Of a stretch of 64,000 nucleotides of DNA, positions 27,189 to 34,794 are shown piece after piece; the first letter of the stretch is position 1; every line of letters starts with the position of its first letter. A program made the translations under genes and the position numbers. The notes under the pieces are model-generated. The model did no database searches, was not told where the DNA came from, and saw only the letters and a list, made by a program, of their open reading frames with translations. Source of the DNA: CAYNRG01 sp964399545 (GTDB taxonomy: Bacteria; Bacillota_I; Bacilli_A; Erysipelotrichales; Erysipelotrichaceae); contig CAYNRG010000004.1 of the NCBI GenBank assembly GCA_964399545.1, positions 62,001 through 126,000 on the forward strand, written 5' to 3'.

Positions 27189-28139
27189 ATGAAACTATCA
27201 ATTATCGTTCCGATGTATAATGTGGAAATGTATATTGAAGAGTGTTTAAATAGTCTAGTTCACCAAACTTTTGAAGATTTTGAGGTATTAGTCATCAATG
27301 ATGGCTCAACAGATAAAGGGCCCCAGTTAGTGGAAACTTTCTGTCAAAAATATGAATTTATACATCAATATCATAAAGAAAATGGTGGATTAAGTGATGC
27401 TCGAAATTATGGGATCACCCAGGCAAAGGGCGAGTATATAGCCTTTTTAGATAGTGATGATTGGGTCGAGCCAACATTATATGAAAAAATGGTAAGATAC
27501 ATGGATGCGGGACTAGATGTTGTAGTTACAAATATTAACTACTTCTACGAAGATGAAAAAAAGTCTTGGGTTCTAAAAGGGTTATCCTCTTGGGAAAATG
27601 CTGATATTCACAAAAAAGCTCTTCTTTCCCCCTTGTTTGCATGGAATAAACTGTACCGCCGTAAATTTTTTGATGAGCAAGGTTATAGGTATCCTTTAAA
27701 TACATGGTATGAAGATATTCCTGTGACGATTCCTATTTTTGTTGAGGCGAAGACAATCGGTTTTTTGGATGAAACACTCATTCATTACCGGCAACGAAAA
27801 GGATCTATTATGTCTAGCCGTGAGAGTCCCAGGGTTTTAGAAATTTTCTCAGTCTTAGAGCAAGTGCGAAATCAAGTTAAAAAAATGGGTGTAGAAGAGA
27901 AGTATTATGATGAATTAGAATACTTACATATTGAGCATCTTTGTTTATATGGGATGTTTCGAGTGATGCACTCTTCTTATTTTCAAGGTTATTATGACCA
28001 AGTTCAGAAGGTGATGCATGAAAATTATCCCAATTGGAAAAAAAATCCCTATATACGGCAGTTAAACTATAAAAATCGAATTTTTTTAAAGGGATTTAGT
28101 TTGAAAACAAAAGAAATTTTTTCAAAGTTCATTCATTAA
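27189..28139 (+). CDS. Family 2 glycosyltransferase
   Basis: The GT-A domain has LSIIVPMYN, NDGSTDKG (about 37-44), ENGGLSDARN and DSDDW (about 88-92). A helical tail of about 110 residues follows. It comes 12 bases after the mutase gene, so it is a good candidate for the enzyme that uses the furanose sugar made by the upstream genes; this is inference. Its stop overlaps the stop of the convergent DUF1836 gene. Confidence 0.87.
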   Translation: MKLSIIVPMYNVEMYIEECLNSLVHQTFEDFEVLVINDGSTDKGPQLVETFCQKYEFIHQYHKENGGLSDARNYGITQAKGEYIAFLDSDDWVEPTLYEKMVRYMDAGLDVVVTNINYFYEDEKKSWVLKGLSSWENADIHKKALLSPLFAWNKLYRRKFFDEQGYRYPLNTWYEDIPVTIPIFVEAKTIGFLDETLIHYRQRKGSIMSSRESPRVLEIFSVLEQVRNQVKKMGVEEKYYDELEYLHIEHLCLYGMFRVMHSSYFQGYYDQVQKVMHENYPNWKKNPYIRQLNYKNRIFLKGFSLKTKEIFSKFIH

Positions 28140-28642
28140 TTTTTAGAATCTAGGTAATTTTCTACAAGAAGTTTTAAAGCAAAGGCATTTACAGAGGCGC
28201 GAACAAACAATCGCTCCTCTTTTCCTGTTTTTGAAGTGTCTTTTGAAATTTGAATTTTCCCAACAGAACAATTTTTAAGAGCATTTTCAAGTTCACGACA
28301 GAAATAGTCATAAGCATCTTCTGGAGAAAAATATTCTCGTTGAACACGAATCATTTGAACAATTTTAGGAATTCCGTAAAGTTGCTTAAAAACGCAGATG
28401 ACAATCAAATAGGCGATATGACGACGGTTATAACGCTTTTTTACTGTCGGAGGAATTAAATTACATTTTACATAGTTATTGACCATAGCTGTTGTAATGA
28501 TAGTTTCTTCTTTTCTGAAATAAAGTGGTGCTAATACTTCATGGAGGTAGGAAATCAGCTGGTCGCTGTAAAGTTCAATCGTTGGAAGCTCCTCCCATCG
28601 TGGAAGGTGAAAATTAGTAAAAAGTGTGTTTGATTTAGTCAT
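28136..28642 (-). CDS. DUF1836 protein, probable DNA-binding regulator
   Basis: The 168-residue protein matches the DUF1836 pattern: LPRWEELPTIELYSDQ near the start, an 'ITTAMVNNYVK' helix-turn-helix-like segment at about 50-60, and a helical second half. DUF1836 members are thought to be winged-helix-type regulators. It is divergent from the DegV gene, and the intergenic space holds a perfect inverted repeat that could be its operator. The two ends overlap convergently with the GT2 gene. Confidence 0.8.
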   Translation of the reverse strand: MTKSNTLFTNFHLPRWEELPTIELYSDQLISYLHEVLAPLYFRKEETIITTAMVNNYVKCNLIPPTVKKRYNRRHIAYLIVICVFKQLYGIPKIVQMIRVQREYFSPEDAYDYFCRELENALKNCSVGKIQISKDTSKTGKEERLFVRASVNAFALKLLVENYLDSKN

Positions 28643-28695
28643 AGTAGTACCTCATTTTTTCTAGTATAGCATAAAAAAAATAAAATTTATATAAG

Positions 28696-28701
28696 TTGAC
28701 A
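28696..28701 (+). promoter_or_regulatory. -35 element of the degV promoter
   Basis: A consensus TTGACA lies 59 bases upstream of the DegV start. The matching -10 is not clear; TAATCT at 17 bases is a poor match. The AT-rich space between includes part of an inverted repeat. Confidence 0.4.
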
Positions 28702-28720
28702 AAGTAATCTATATTATGTA

Positions 28721-28741
28721 ATCTAATATTGTATATTAGAT
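28721..28741. promoter_or_regulatory. Perfect inverted repeat, candidate operator of degV
   Basis: ATCTAATAT and ATATTAGAT form a nine-base perfect inverted repeat around a three-base TGT centre. It sits between the promoter -35 and the ribosome site of degV, as a repressor site would. The DUF1836 protein encoded divergently is the nearest regulator candidate. No T-run follows, so it is not a terminator. Confidence 0.55.
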
Positions 28742-28759
28742 ACAAAAGGAGGACTACCT

Positions 28760-29599
28760 ATGAAATGGGGTATTGTTATTGATAGCAGTTGTGATTTGCG
28801 GACAGAAGATTTTAAACAAGAAGGGATTGACTTTACTGTTGTTCCATTAAAAATTATTGTTGGTAAAAAAAGTTATGTGGATGATGACCAAATTGATGTA
28901 AAAGAGTTACTCGAGGATATGAAAGGTTCAAAGGAAGCGTCACAAACAGCTTGTCCATCACCAGGAGACTTTTTGTCTGGATATATGAAGTCAGACCAAG
29001 TCTTTTGTTTTACGCTGACAGGTGGATTATCGGGAACTAATAACAGTGCTCGGATTGCCAAAGAATTAGCTCTAGGAGAAGATAGCTCTAAAAAAGTTCA
29101 TGTCATTGATTCAAAATCGACAGCAGGTCATTTGCTTTTATTGATGAATCGTTGCGTAGAATTGATTCATTTGGGGAAAGCATTTGAAGATATTGCGGAA
29201 GAATTAGAAGAGTACAATAAGGAACTAGGCATAGTATTTACATTAGGGAGCTATGACAATTTAATTAAAACTGGTCGTATGAGTAATTTCGCTGGTGCGA
29301 TTGCATCAAAGTTAAATATTCGATTAGTTTGTAAAAATACTGCTGAGGGAGAAATTCAACCAGTGAAAAAAATTCGTGGACAGCGCGCAGCATATGGTGC
29401 GATGATTGAGTATATGAAAGAGAAGAAAGATTTAAATGAAGCTGCCATTTATATTCATCATTGTAACAATGAAAAGGATGCAATTTATATACGGGAGAAG
29501 ATTTATCAAGAATTTCCAAGTGCAAAGATAGAAATTGTTCCATGTAAAGGGTTAACGACTTTTTATGCTATGGAGGGTGGAATAATCGTTGGATTTTAG
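28760..29599 (+). CDS. degV: DegV-family fatty-acid-binding protein
   Basis: DegV (FakB-type) proteins bind a fatty acid and hand it to the FakA kinase for phosphorylation. This one has the DSSCDL motif at residues 8-13, the conserved SPGDF and T-G-G-L-S-G-T segments around residue 93, and the GRMSN motif near residue 170. The length of 279 is normal. No FakA kinase gene is in the window, which is usual because FakB genes are often scattered. AAAGGAGG precedes the ATG. Confidence 0.9.
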   Translation: MKWGIVIDSSCDLRTEDFKQEGIDFTVVPLKIIVGKKSYVDDDQIDVKELLEDMKGSKEASQTACPSPGDFLSGYMKSDQVFCFTLTGGLSGTNNSARIAKELALGEDSSKKVHVIDSKSTAGHLLLLMNRCVELIHLGKAFEDIAEELEEYNKELGIVFTLGSYDNLIKTGRMSNFAGAIASKLNIRLVCKNTAEGEIQPVKKIRGQRAAYGAMIEYMKEKKDLNEAAIYIHHCNNEKDAIYIREKIYQEFPSAKIEIVPCKGLTTFYAMEGGIIVGF

Positions 29600-29624
29600 T
29601 ATCACGAAAGTGATACTTTTTTTT
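29598..29624 (+). terminator. Rho-independent terminator after degV
   Basis: An eight-pair perfect stem AGTATCAC/GTGATACT with a GAAA tetraloop is followed by eight T; it overlaps the degV stop codon. Confidence 0.9.
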
Positions 29625-29635
29625 ATTTAATAATA

Positions 29636-29644
29636 TGGTAGAAT
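29636..29644 (+). promoter_or_regulatory. Extended -10 promoter of the FAD oxidoreductase gene
   Basis: TGGTAGAAT is an extended -10 type element 25 bases before the start of the next gene, just after the terminator. No clear -35 is present. Confidence 0.45.
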
Positions 29645-29669
29645 AGATTAGGAAAGAGTAGGGATTTAC

Positions 29670-31058
29670 ATGGAAATTAGAAAAAAGTATGATGTTGTTG
29701 TTATTGGTGGAGGTATTGGTGGATTGATGTGTGCGTATCAAATTCATAAAAACAATCCTAATGCATCAGTGCTTTTACTAGAAAAGGGTAGAGATTTAGC
29801 GGTAAGAGAGTGCCCAATTATTGCTAACAAGGTCGATCATTGCATTAAATGCAAACCCTGTGCAATTATGGAAGGAATTGGAGGGGCAGGAGCATTCTCT
29901 GATGGAAAATATATCATTTCCACAGAATATGGAGGATGGTTACCAGAATTTATGGAGCCCAAGAAGGTATTGGAATATATTGAACAAGCGGATTCTATAC
30001 TAGTTAATTATGGGGCGCAAAAGGAAAGATATGTGCCTAATGATGAATTGAAAAAACTTTGTCTTCAATATGATTTACATATGCAACAGGCAGAATTAAA
30101 ACACTTAGGAACTGATGCTAATTATGATACTATGATGAAAATGGTAACAGAACTGAAGAATTATGTTCAGATTGAAACGAATTGTGCGGCTGTAGATGTG
30201 CATCCTACTGAAAAAGTAGTGACAATAATTCATGAGGGAAAAGAAGTTAAAGTAGAAGCTGATAATATTGTTTTTGCGGTAGGGCGAGCGGGAAGCCGAC
30301 AGTTTTTGGAGTGGTGTAAGAAAAATGATGTTCCATGTCAAAATAGTCAAGTGGATGTAGGGGTTCGTGTAGAGTGTCCAGCCTCTGTTTGGGAGCATTT
30401 TTCTAAAAAAATCTATGAGCCTAAAATCTTTTATCGCTCAAAGGCTTATGGAGATACGACTCGAATGTTTTGTTTCAATGAGCGTGGCCATGTTGTAACA
30501 GAAAATACAGATGGTGTTTTAACTGTAAATGGTCATTCTTTTAAGGAATTAGATAAAAAGACAGATAATTCTAATTTTGCCCTTTTATGCACAATTCGAT
30601 TTACTGAACCATTTAATGAGCCTATCCAATATGCTCGTGATGTTGCTTCTTTAGCTAATAAGATTAGTGGTGGAAGTGTATTGGTTCAACGGTTAGGAGA
30701 TCTTGAAGCTGGGCGTCGAACTGATGAGAAAAGATTGAAACAATCTACAGTGGTTCCAACATTGAAGGCTGTACCAGGAGATTTAAGTCTATGTATGCCT
30801 AAGAGACAGTTGGATAATATCGTTGAAACATTGCATGCATTGGATCAAGTAGCTCCAGGAATTGCAAATCATGATACGTTATTATATGGTGTTGAATGCA
30901 AATATTATTCAGCAAGACCAAAATGTACCAACTTTGAGTTAGATGGCTATCCAGGGTTGTATGCGTTAGGAGATGGAGCTGGATTTACACGTTCGTTAAG
31001 CCAAGCTGCAGCAAATGGATTGATTGTTGCAGATATCCTTTATAAAAAGGTTGGTTGA
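29670..31058 (+). CDS. FAD-dependent oxidoreductase with Cys motif (COG2509-like)
   Basis: The protein has an FAD-binding motif GGGIGGL at about residues 13-19 and a characteristic CIKCKPC cysteine cluster near residue 58, followed by GIGGAGAFSDGK. A second FAD motif (GDGAGFTRSL) is close to the C-terminus. This pattern matches the uncharacterised FAD-dependent dehydrogenases of COG2509. The reaction and substrate are unknown. It stands alone between the DegV gene and PduL. Confidence 0.8.
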   Translation: MEIRKKYDVVVIGGGIGGLMCAYQIHKNNPNASVLLLEKGRDLAVRECPIIANKVDHCIKCKPCAIMEGIGGAGAFSDGKYIISTEYGGWLPEFMEPKKVLEYIEQADSILVNYGAQKERYVPNDELKKLCLQYDLHMQQAELKHLGTDANYDTMMKMVTELKNYVQIETNCAAVDVHPTEKVVTIIHEGKEVKVEADNIVFAVGRAGSRQFLEWCKKNDVPCQNSQVDVGVRVECPASVWEHFSKKIYEPKIFYRSKAYGDTTRMFCFNERGHVVTENTDGVLTVNGHSFKELDKKTDNSNFALLCTIRFTEPFNEPIQYARDVASLANKISGGSVLVQRLGDLEAGRRTDEKRLKQSTVVPTLKAVPGDLSLCMPKRQLDNIVETLHALDQVAPGIANHDTLLYGVECKYYSARPKCTNFELDGYPGLYALGDGAGFTRSLSQAAANGLIVADILYKKVG

Positions 31059-31083
31059 AGAACAACAGAAATTGGATTATAAT
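31055..31083 (+). promoter_or_regulatory. Promoter of pduL
   Basis: TTGAAG and TATAAT are separated by 17 bases, an ideal spacing. The -35 overlaps the stop of the oxidoreductase gene, so pduL can be transcribed on its own, starting close to 31090. Confidence 0.65.
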
Positions 31084-31110
31084 AGAAAAGATATAGAAAG
31101 AGGAAAGAAA

Positions 31111-31683
31111 ATGACAAATAAATTTTTAGTTGAGATATCAGCAAGACATATTCATGTGTCACAACAAGACTTAGAAACACTATTTGGTGCAGAGCATCAG
31201 TTGACTGCTAAAAAGGAATTATCACAGCCAGGGCAATTTGCATGTGAAGAAAAAGTATTATTGAAAGGTCCAAAAGGAGAAATGAAAGTTACTATCCTAG
31301 GACCAACTCGTTCAAAAACACAAGTTGAACTTTCTTTAACAGATGCACGAGCATTGGGCGTTAAGGCTTTGATTCGTGAATCAGGGGATATTGAAGGAAC
31401 ACAAGGAGTTACGCTTGTTGGTCCAGTCGGAACTGTTGAAGCGCAAGTGGGTGTTATTGCAGCAAAACGACATATTCACATGACTGAAGCTGATGCTACA
31501 ACTTTGAGCGTTAATAACGGAGATGTTGTTAATGTAAAGATTGAAACAGAAGGCCGTTCTTTGATTTTTGGAGATACTGTAGTACGAGTTTCTGATTCTT
31601 ATGCTTTAGCAATGCATATTGATACTGATGAGGCGAATGCAGCAGGAATTTCTGGAAGTGCCCAAGGAGAAATTATTAAATAA
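31111..31683 (+). CDS. pduL: PduL-type phosphate acyltransferase
   Basis: PduL moves an acyl group between CoA and phosphate (acetyl- or propanoyl-CoA to acyl phosphate), an unrelated alternative to Pta. Its zinc-binding histidines appear in the twin motifs ARHIHVS (about residues 10-16) and KRHIHMT (about 119-125). The 190-residue size fits. I chose the ATG with AGGAAAG upstream; the open frame begins earlier inside the previous gene. No pdu microcompartment genes are nearby, so it probably serves acetate or propionate metabolism in the cytosol. Confidence 0.9.
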   Translation: MTNKFLVEISARHIHVSQQDLETLFGAEHQLTAKKELSQPGQFACEEKVLLKGPKGEMKVTILGPTRSKTQVELSLTDARALGVKALIRESGDIEGTQGVTLVGPVGTVEAQVGVIAAKRHIHMTEADATTLSVNNGDVVNVKIETEGRSLIFGDTVVRVSDSYALAMHIDTDEANAAGISGSAQGEIIK

Positions 31684-31741
31684 GAATAAAAAATAATCAT
31701 AACCGAGAATGTTATATTATTTTCTTAAATTCAATGTTCAA

Positions 31742-31766
31742 CCGCACCACAAGGTGCGGCTTTTTT
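31742..31766 (+). terminator. Rho-independent terminator after pduL
   Basis: A seven-pair GC-rich stem CCGCACC/GGTGCGG with an ACAA loop is followed by six T. Confidence 0.92.
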
Positions 31767-31786
31767 GTATAATAAAGGAGCTCCGT

Positions 31787-31970
31787 ATGAATTATAAACA
31801 ATGTGATGAGAAAAAGAAAAGAGAATCTTAATTAAAAATATAAGGATCTTTTAAACTATCTTTATAAGAGTTATTGTTGGTGTTCAAGGTCAATTGAAGT
31901 ATGTGTCCATCAATTCAAAAAATATTACCCTCATAAACCTTCTGTAACGATGCAACGTATTGTGAACTAA
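31787..31970 (+). pseudogene. IS30-type transposase remnant A (N-terminal part)
   Basis: A good ribosome site (AAAGGAG) and ATG begin a peptide of 14 codons (MNYKQCDEKKKRES) that stops at once. From 31842 a second open segment of 42 codons reads KDLLNYLYKSYCWCSR and VHQFKKYYPHKPSVTMQ. The same segment with about nine in ten bases identical occurs in remnant B, where an IS30-type C-terminus follows. The catalytic domain is missing here, so the copy is dead. Confidence 0.55.
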
Positions 31971-32355
31971 AAATTAGGAGTTGATTCAAGAAGGCTATGG
32001 GTTCCCAAACAAATAGAGTATCTATCTTTTTTTTGAGAAAGAATTTGCTGAAAGAAGAAAAATAGAACAAGAAGAAACTTTAAAGGAAAATCCTTATAAT
32101 GATGAACTATTCAAATAGTAAATTTGATAAGTTTGAGCCTGCAAGATTTTGTATTAATGAATTTACCTTTAAGAATTATATTACTGCCAGCAATTTAACT
32201 AATTATATTCTCTATGCTTAATTAGAATTACAATAAACTAATACTTATTAATAATGAAGTAACTTTTCATTTTTGGATGGTATAGTATGCTTAATTTAAT
32301 TACTTAATCGTAATACTTCACATATGACATTTGATTGTTTCTGACAGAAATATGA
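31971..32355. other. AT-rich stretch with no supported gene
   Basis: The segment up to about 32119 reads on the plus strand as a coding-like fragment ending in KENPYNDELFK and a stop, probably part of a decayed protein. The rest is very AT-rich with stops in all frames. I see no RNA gene, repeat or regulatory element that I can support. Confidence 0.4.
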
Positions 32356-33019
32356 TACAATATTATTGATACTCCAGATGATTTTCAAGGAATTTTAGAT
32401 TGGATTGGGTTTGTACCAGGAATTGGAGATGTATTTGATGAGGTTAATGCAGTAATCTATGCAGCAAGAGAGATGTATGTTCCAACTTCAATTAGTGTTA
32501 CATGTATAATCTTTTCTGTGTATGCAGATTCCCAACTTCGTTAATGGAATAAAATCAGGATTTAGAGGAGTAGTTGTAACAGCGAAAGAATGGGTAGGAA
32601 AATACTTCAAAAGTATGGCTGATAAGTTCTCTAAAGAGGCTGATAATTTTGTAAGGTATGTTGACAATGTATTTGGTGAAGCTGCGGAAGAGACAATAGA
32701 AAATGGAGCAACATCAGGTGCTAAGTGGGTAGATGACTTAGTTGAGAGTGGGGCGAAACTTAGTCCATCAGACCTTAAATATAGGTAAGGTTGGAAGCAA
32801 TTATTCTATTAGAGTTGTAAATGGAACTGCAGATGATGTACTTAATTTATTTAATAGACAAATAGGAAATGCTGAAATAAAATATTTTGATGGTGGAAAG
32901 TATGCAACAACCTCAGACAGTATTACATATACATATAGAGCTGTTTCAAAAAGTGCTCCGCCTACATAGGCATAAATGGAATAAGAGGGTTGAGGAAAAT
33001 AAAATATGACGTTGAATAA
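32356..33019 (+). pseudogene. Frameshifted C-terminus of a polymorphic toxin
   Basis: Three open segments in different frames join into one readable chain. The first (to 32544) has DWIGFVPGIGDVFDEVNAVIY, the 'pre-toxin' type motif that precedes the toxin tip in polymorphic toxins. The second (32522-32788) is a helical linker ending in ESGAKLSPSDLKYR. The third (about 32780-32969) has VGSNYSIRVVNGTADDVLNLF and the tip ending ITYTYRAVSKSAPPT. A further one-base slip would extend the end to IGINGIRGLRKIKYDVE and a stop at 33019, overlapping the next gene's start as toxin-immunity pairs often do. The toxin activity is not identified. Confidence 0.6.
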
Positions 33020-33500
33020 GAAAAAATTAATAAAATTATGTAATGATAATTTTAGTGTATATGACCCATTTGAGCGATGGACTAAAAATAAAGATTATTT
33101 AATATTGTTTGAAACAGATGGTTATTATCTAACAGAACTACAATACAATGCGATTATATGCGCTTTGAAAGAAATGAAGTCTAAGTGTAACATCAATCTT
33201 ATTTTTACAGAAAATGCTAAATTTAGTGAAAATAAGATTGTAGATATAAATGATTTATACGATATCACTTCATTGAATTATGAGCAATATCTAAGTTTGG
33301 TCATCCCTATGGAAAACATATTAATAACGGATGATAATACGTTCTCAATATATATATCACATGAAATGCATGCAGTAATAGCAGGGAGTCAAATGTTTTT
33401 AGCACTTTTTGCAGAAGAATATGGTAAGGTAATAGAGGATAATAAAAAATTTGTAGATTTTTGTAACAATAATGATATATCTACAGATTTGATAAAATAA
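33006..33500 (+). CDS. Probable immunity protein
   Basis: The 164-residue protein is acidic, has no membrane helix, and starts inside the end of the toxin remnant. Position and overlap are those of an immunity gene, and it is the only intact frame in the island. I do not recognise the fold by motif. Preservation while the toxin has decayed would be expected if it protects against related toxins of neighbouring cells, but it could simply be a recent ruin. Confidence 0.55.
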   Translation: MTLNKKKLIKLCNDNFSVYDPFERWTKNKDYLILFETDGYYLTELQYNAIICALKEMKSKCNINLIFTENAKFSENKIVDINDLYDITSLNYEQYLSLVIPMENILITDDNTFSIYISHEMHAVIAGSQMFLALFAEEYGKVIEDNKKFVDFCNNNDISTDLIK

Positions 33501-33530
33501 AATTATGTAAATAATAAGGTGAGGTAAAGT

Positions 33531-33700
33531 ATGAATACAACTGAAATTATTGGAATTACAAGTTTAGGTATGAATGCTGTTAGTACAATTAGCGAAAAAG
33601 AGCAAATAGGGAAAAGAAAAAAATACTAGTGATATGATTAATAGTTTAGAAGAAACAATAAATAAACTTTTGACTGATAGAGAAAGTGGTACTGCAGATT
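33531..33700 (+). pseudogene. Broken small gene after the immunity gene
   Basis: GAGGTAAAG precedes an ATG that encodes 32 residues and stops at 33627-33629. A slip in the seven-A run at 33617-33623 would restore a frame reading KNTSDMINSLEETINKLLTD, a coiled-coil-like segment. It may be an immunity or accessory gene of a second toxin cassette. No family is recognised. Confidence 0.4.
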
Positions 33701-33763
33701 CCCAACTTCGTGAAAGGAATAAAATCAGGGATTAGAGGAGTAGTTGCAACAGAGAAAGAGCGG
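33693..33763 (+). repeat. Repeat of the toxin linker segment (second copy)
   Basis: About 71 bases match the toxin remnant at 32523-32593, with the first 19 bases identical and most of the remainder the same. The reading frame is lost soon after. The copy suggests a second toxin-tip cassette that shared the same conserved pre-tip segment. Confidence 0.7.
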
Positions 33764-33802
33764 GAGTATCTTTGATGACGCGGTTTTAAGTCAGGCGGAA
33801 AA

Positions 33803-34154
33803 GTGAACCTTAATGAAGAATGTAAGGATTTCTTAAACTATCTTTATAAGAATTATTGTTGGTGTTCAAGGTTAATTGAAGTATGTGGCCATCAATTCAA
33901 GAAATATCACCCTCATAAACCTTCTGTAACGATGCAACAGGTTTATAAATGGATTCATGAGGAGGAGTAGCGAAAGAATGAATGGAATTGTAAGAAGATA
34001 TATACCTAAAGGGAACTCCATGTGGAAAATAGAACAACAATATTTAGATGATATAGCCTTTAAGATTAACTCAATGCCTCGAAAGTTATTTGACTTTAGT
34101 ACAGCTTTTGAAGTAGAATTTAAACAATTACATAGTGGTGCGGTTGAGATTTGA
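33803..34154 (+). pseudogene. IS30-type transposase remnant B (N-terminal and C-terminal parts)
   Basis: A GTG begins 55 codons (NLNEECKDFLNYLYKNY and HPHKPSVTMQQVYKWIHEEE) that end in TAG. The next open segment reads SERMNGIVRRYIPKG, then YLDDIAFKINSMPRKLFDF. The glutamate before N-G, R-R-Y-P-K-G and the PRK element are typical of the IS30 transposase C-terminus, where this Glu is the third catalytic acid. The middle of the DDE domain is deleted. Remnant A carries only the first part. Confidence 0.65.
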
Positions 34155-34166
34155 ATAAAGAAAAAA

Positions 34167-34187
34167 GAGCTTTTAAGCTCCTTTTTT
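34167..34187. terminator. Bidirectional terminator between IS30 remnant and cysE
   Basis: GAGCT/AGCTC form a short stem with a TTTA loop, flanked by A and T runs. It overlaps the stop codon of cysE on the minus strand. Confidence 0.6.
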
Positions 34188-34691
34188 AATAACTTTAGCA
34201 GGAATTCCAACAGCGGTTGAAAAAGGTGGGATGTCTTCTAAAACTACAGCATTAGCACCAATTTTTGATTCTCGACCCAATGTAATATTCCCTAAGATTC
34301 TAGCTCCTGCTCCAATAATAACATTATCTTCAACAGTAGGATGTCGTTTTTGGTGATCAGAGTTAATTCCGCCGAGAGTTACACCATGAAAAATCTTTAC
34401 ATTATCGCCAATAATACTTGTTTCTCCAATAACAACTCCCATACCATGATCGATAAAGAGCCCTTTTCCAATCGTAGCTCCTGGATGAATTTCAATACCA
34501 GTCATAAAACGAGCTAGTTGAGAAATAAAGCGAGCTAGGAAAAAAAGATGAATTTTAAATAAGAAATGGGATAAACGATAAAATAAAAGGGCATGGATAC
34601 TAGGATATAATAATAGTATTTCAACTACATGTCGAGCAGCGGGGTCGCTTCGCTTGATATGAGCTATTTGCATTTTTAAGTCTTTAAACAT
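34173..34691 (-). CDS. cysE: Serine O-acetyltransferase
   Basis: CysE makes O-acetylserine from serine and acetyl-CoA, the first step of cysteine synthesis. It has the short N-terminal helical domain and left-handed beta-helix hexapeptide repeats with FIDHGMGVVIGET and FHGVTLGG, including the catalytic His. The 172-residue length is typical of the short Bacillota form. The start is the ATG preceded by AGGAG; an in-frame ATT-rich extension upstream lacks a site. It is divergent from cysK. Confidence 0.93.
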   Translation of the reverse strand: MFKDLKMQIAHIKRSDPAARHVVEILLLYPSIHALLFYRLSHFLFKIHLFFLARFISQLARFMTGIEIHPGATIGKGLFIDHGMGVVIGETSIIGDNVKIFHGVTLGGINSDHQKRHPTVEDNVIIGAGARILGNITLGRESKIGANAVVLEDIPPFSTAVGIPAKVIKKGA

Positions 34692-34763
34692 ATGTGAATA
34701 TCTCCTCGTGATTATTATCATATGTTATTTTGGATAGTATTTCAACACTTATGTTTTTCCTTG

Positions 34764-34772
34764 TGCTATAAT
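34764..34772 (+). promoter_or_regulatory. Extended -10 promoter of cysK
   Basis: TGCTATAAT is a consensus extended -10 element 22 bases upstream of the cysK ATG. No strong -35 or T-box leader is seen. Confidence 0.6.
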
Positions 34773-34794
34773 GCCCCATATAGGAGGAAGTTTT

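Noticed and set aside
34721..34794. T-box or riboswitch leader before cysK
   Set aside because: The space from promoter to ATG is about 15 bases, too short for any leader RNA, and no T-box core is seen.
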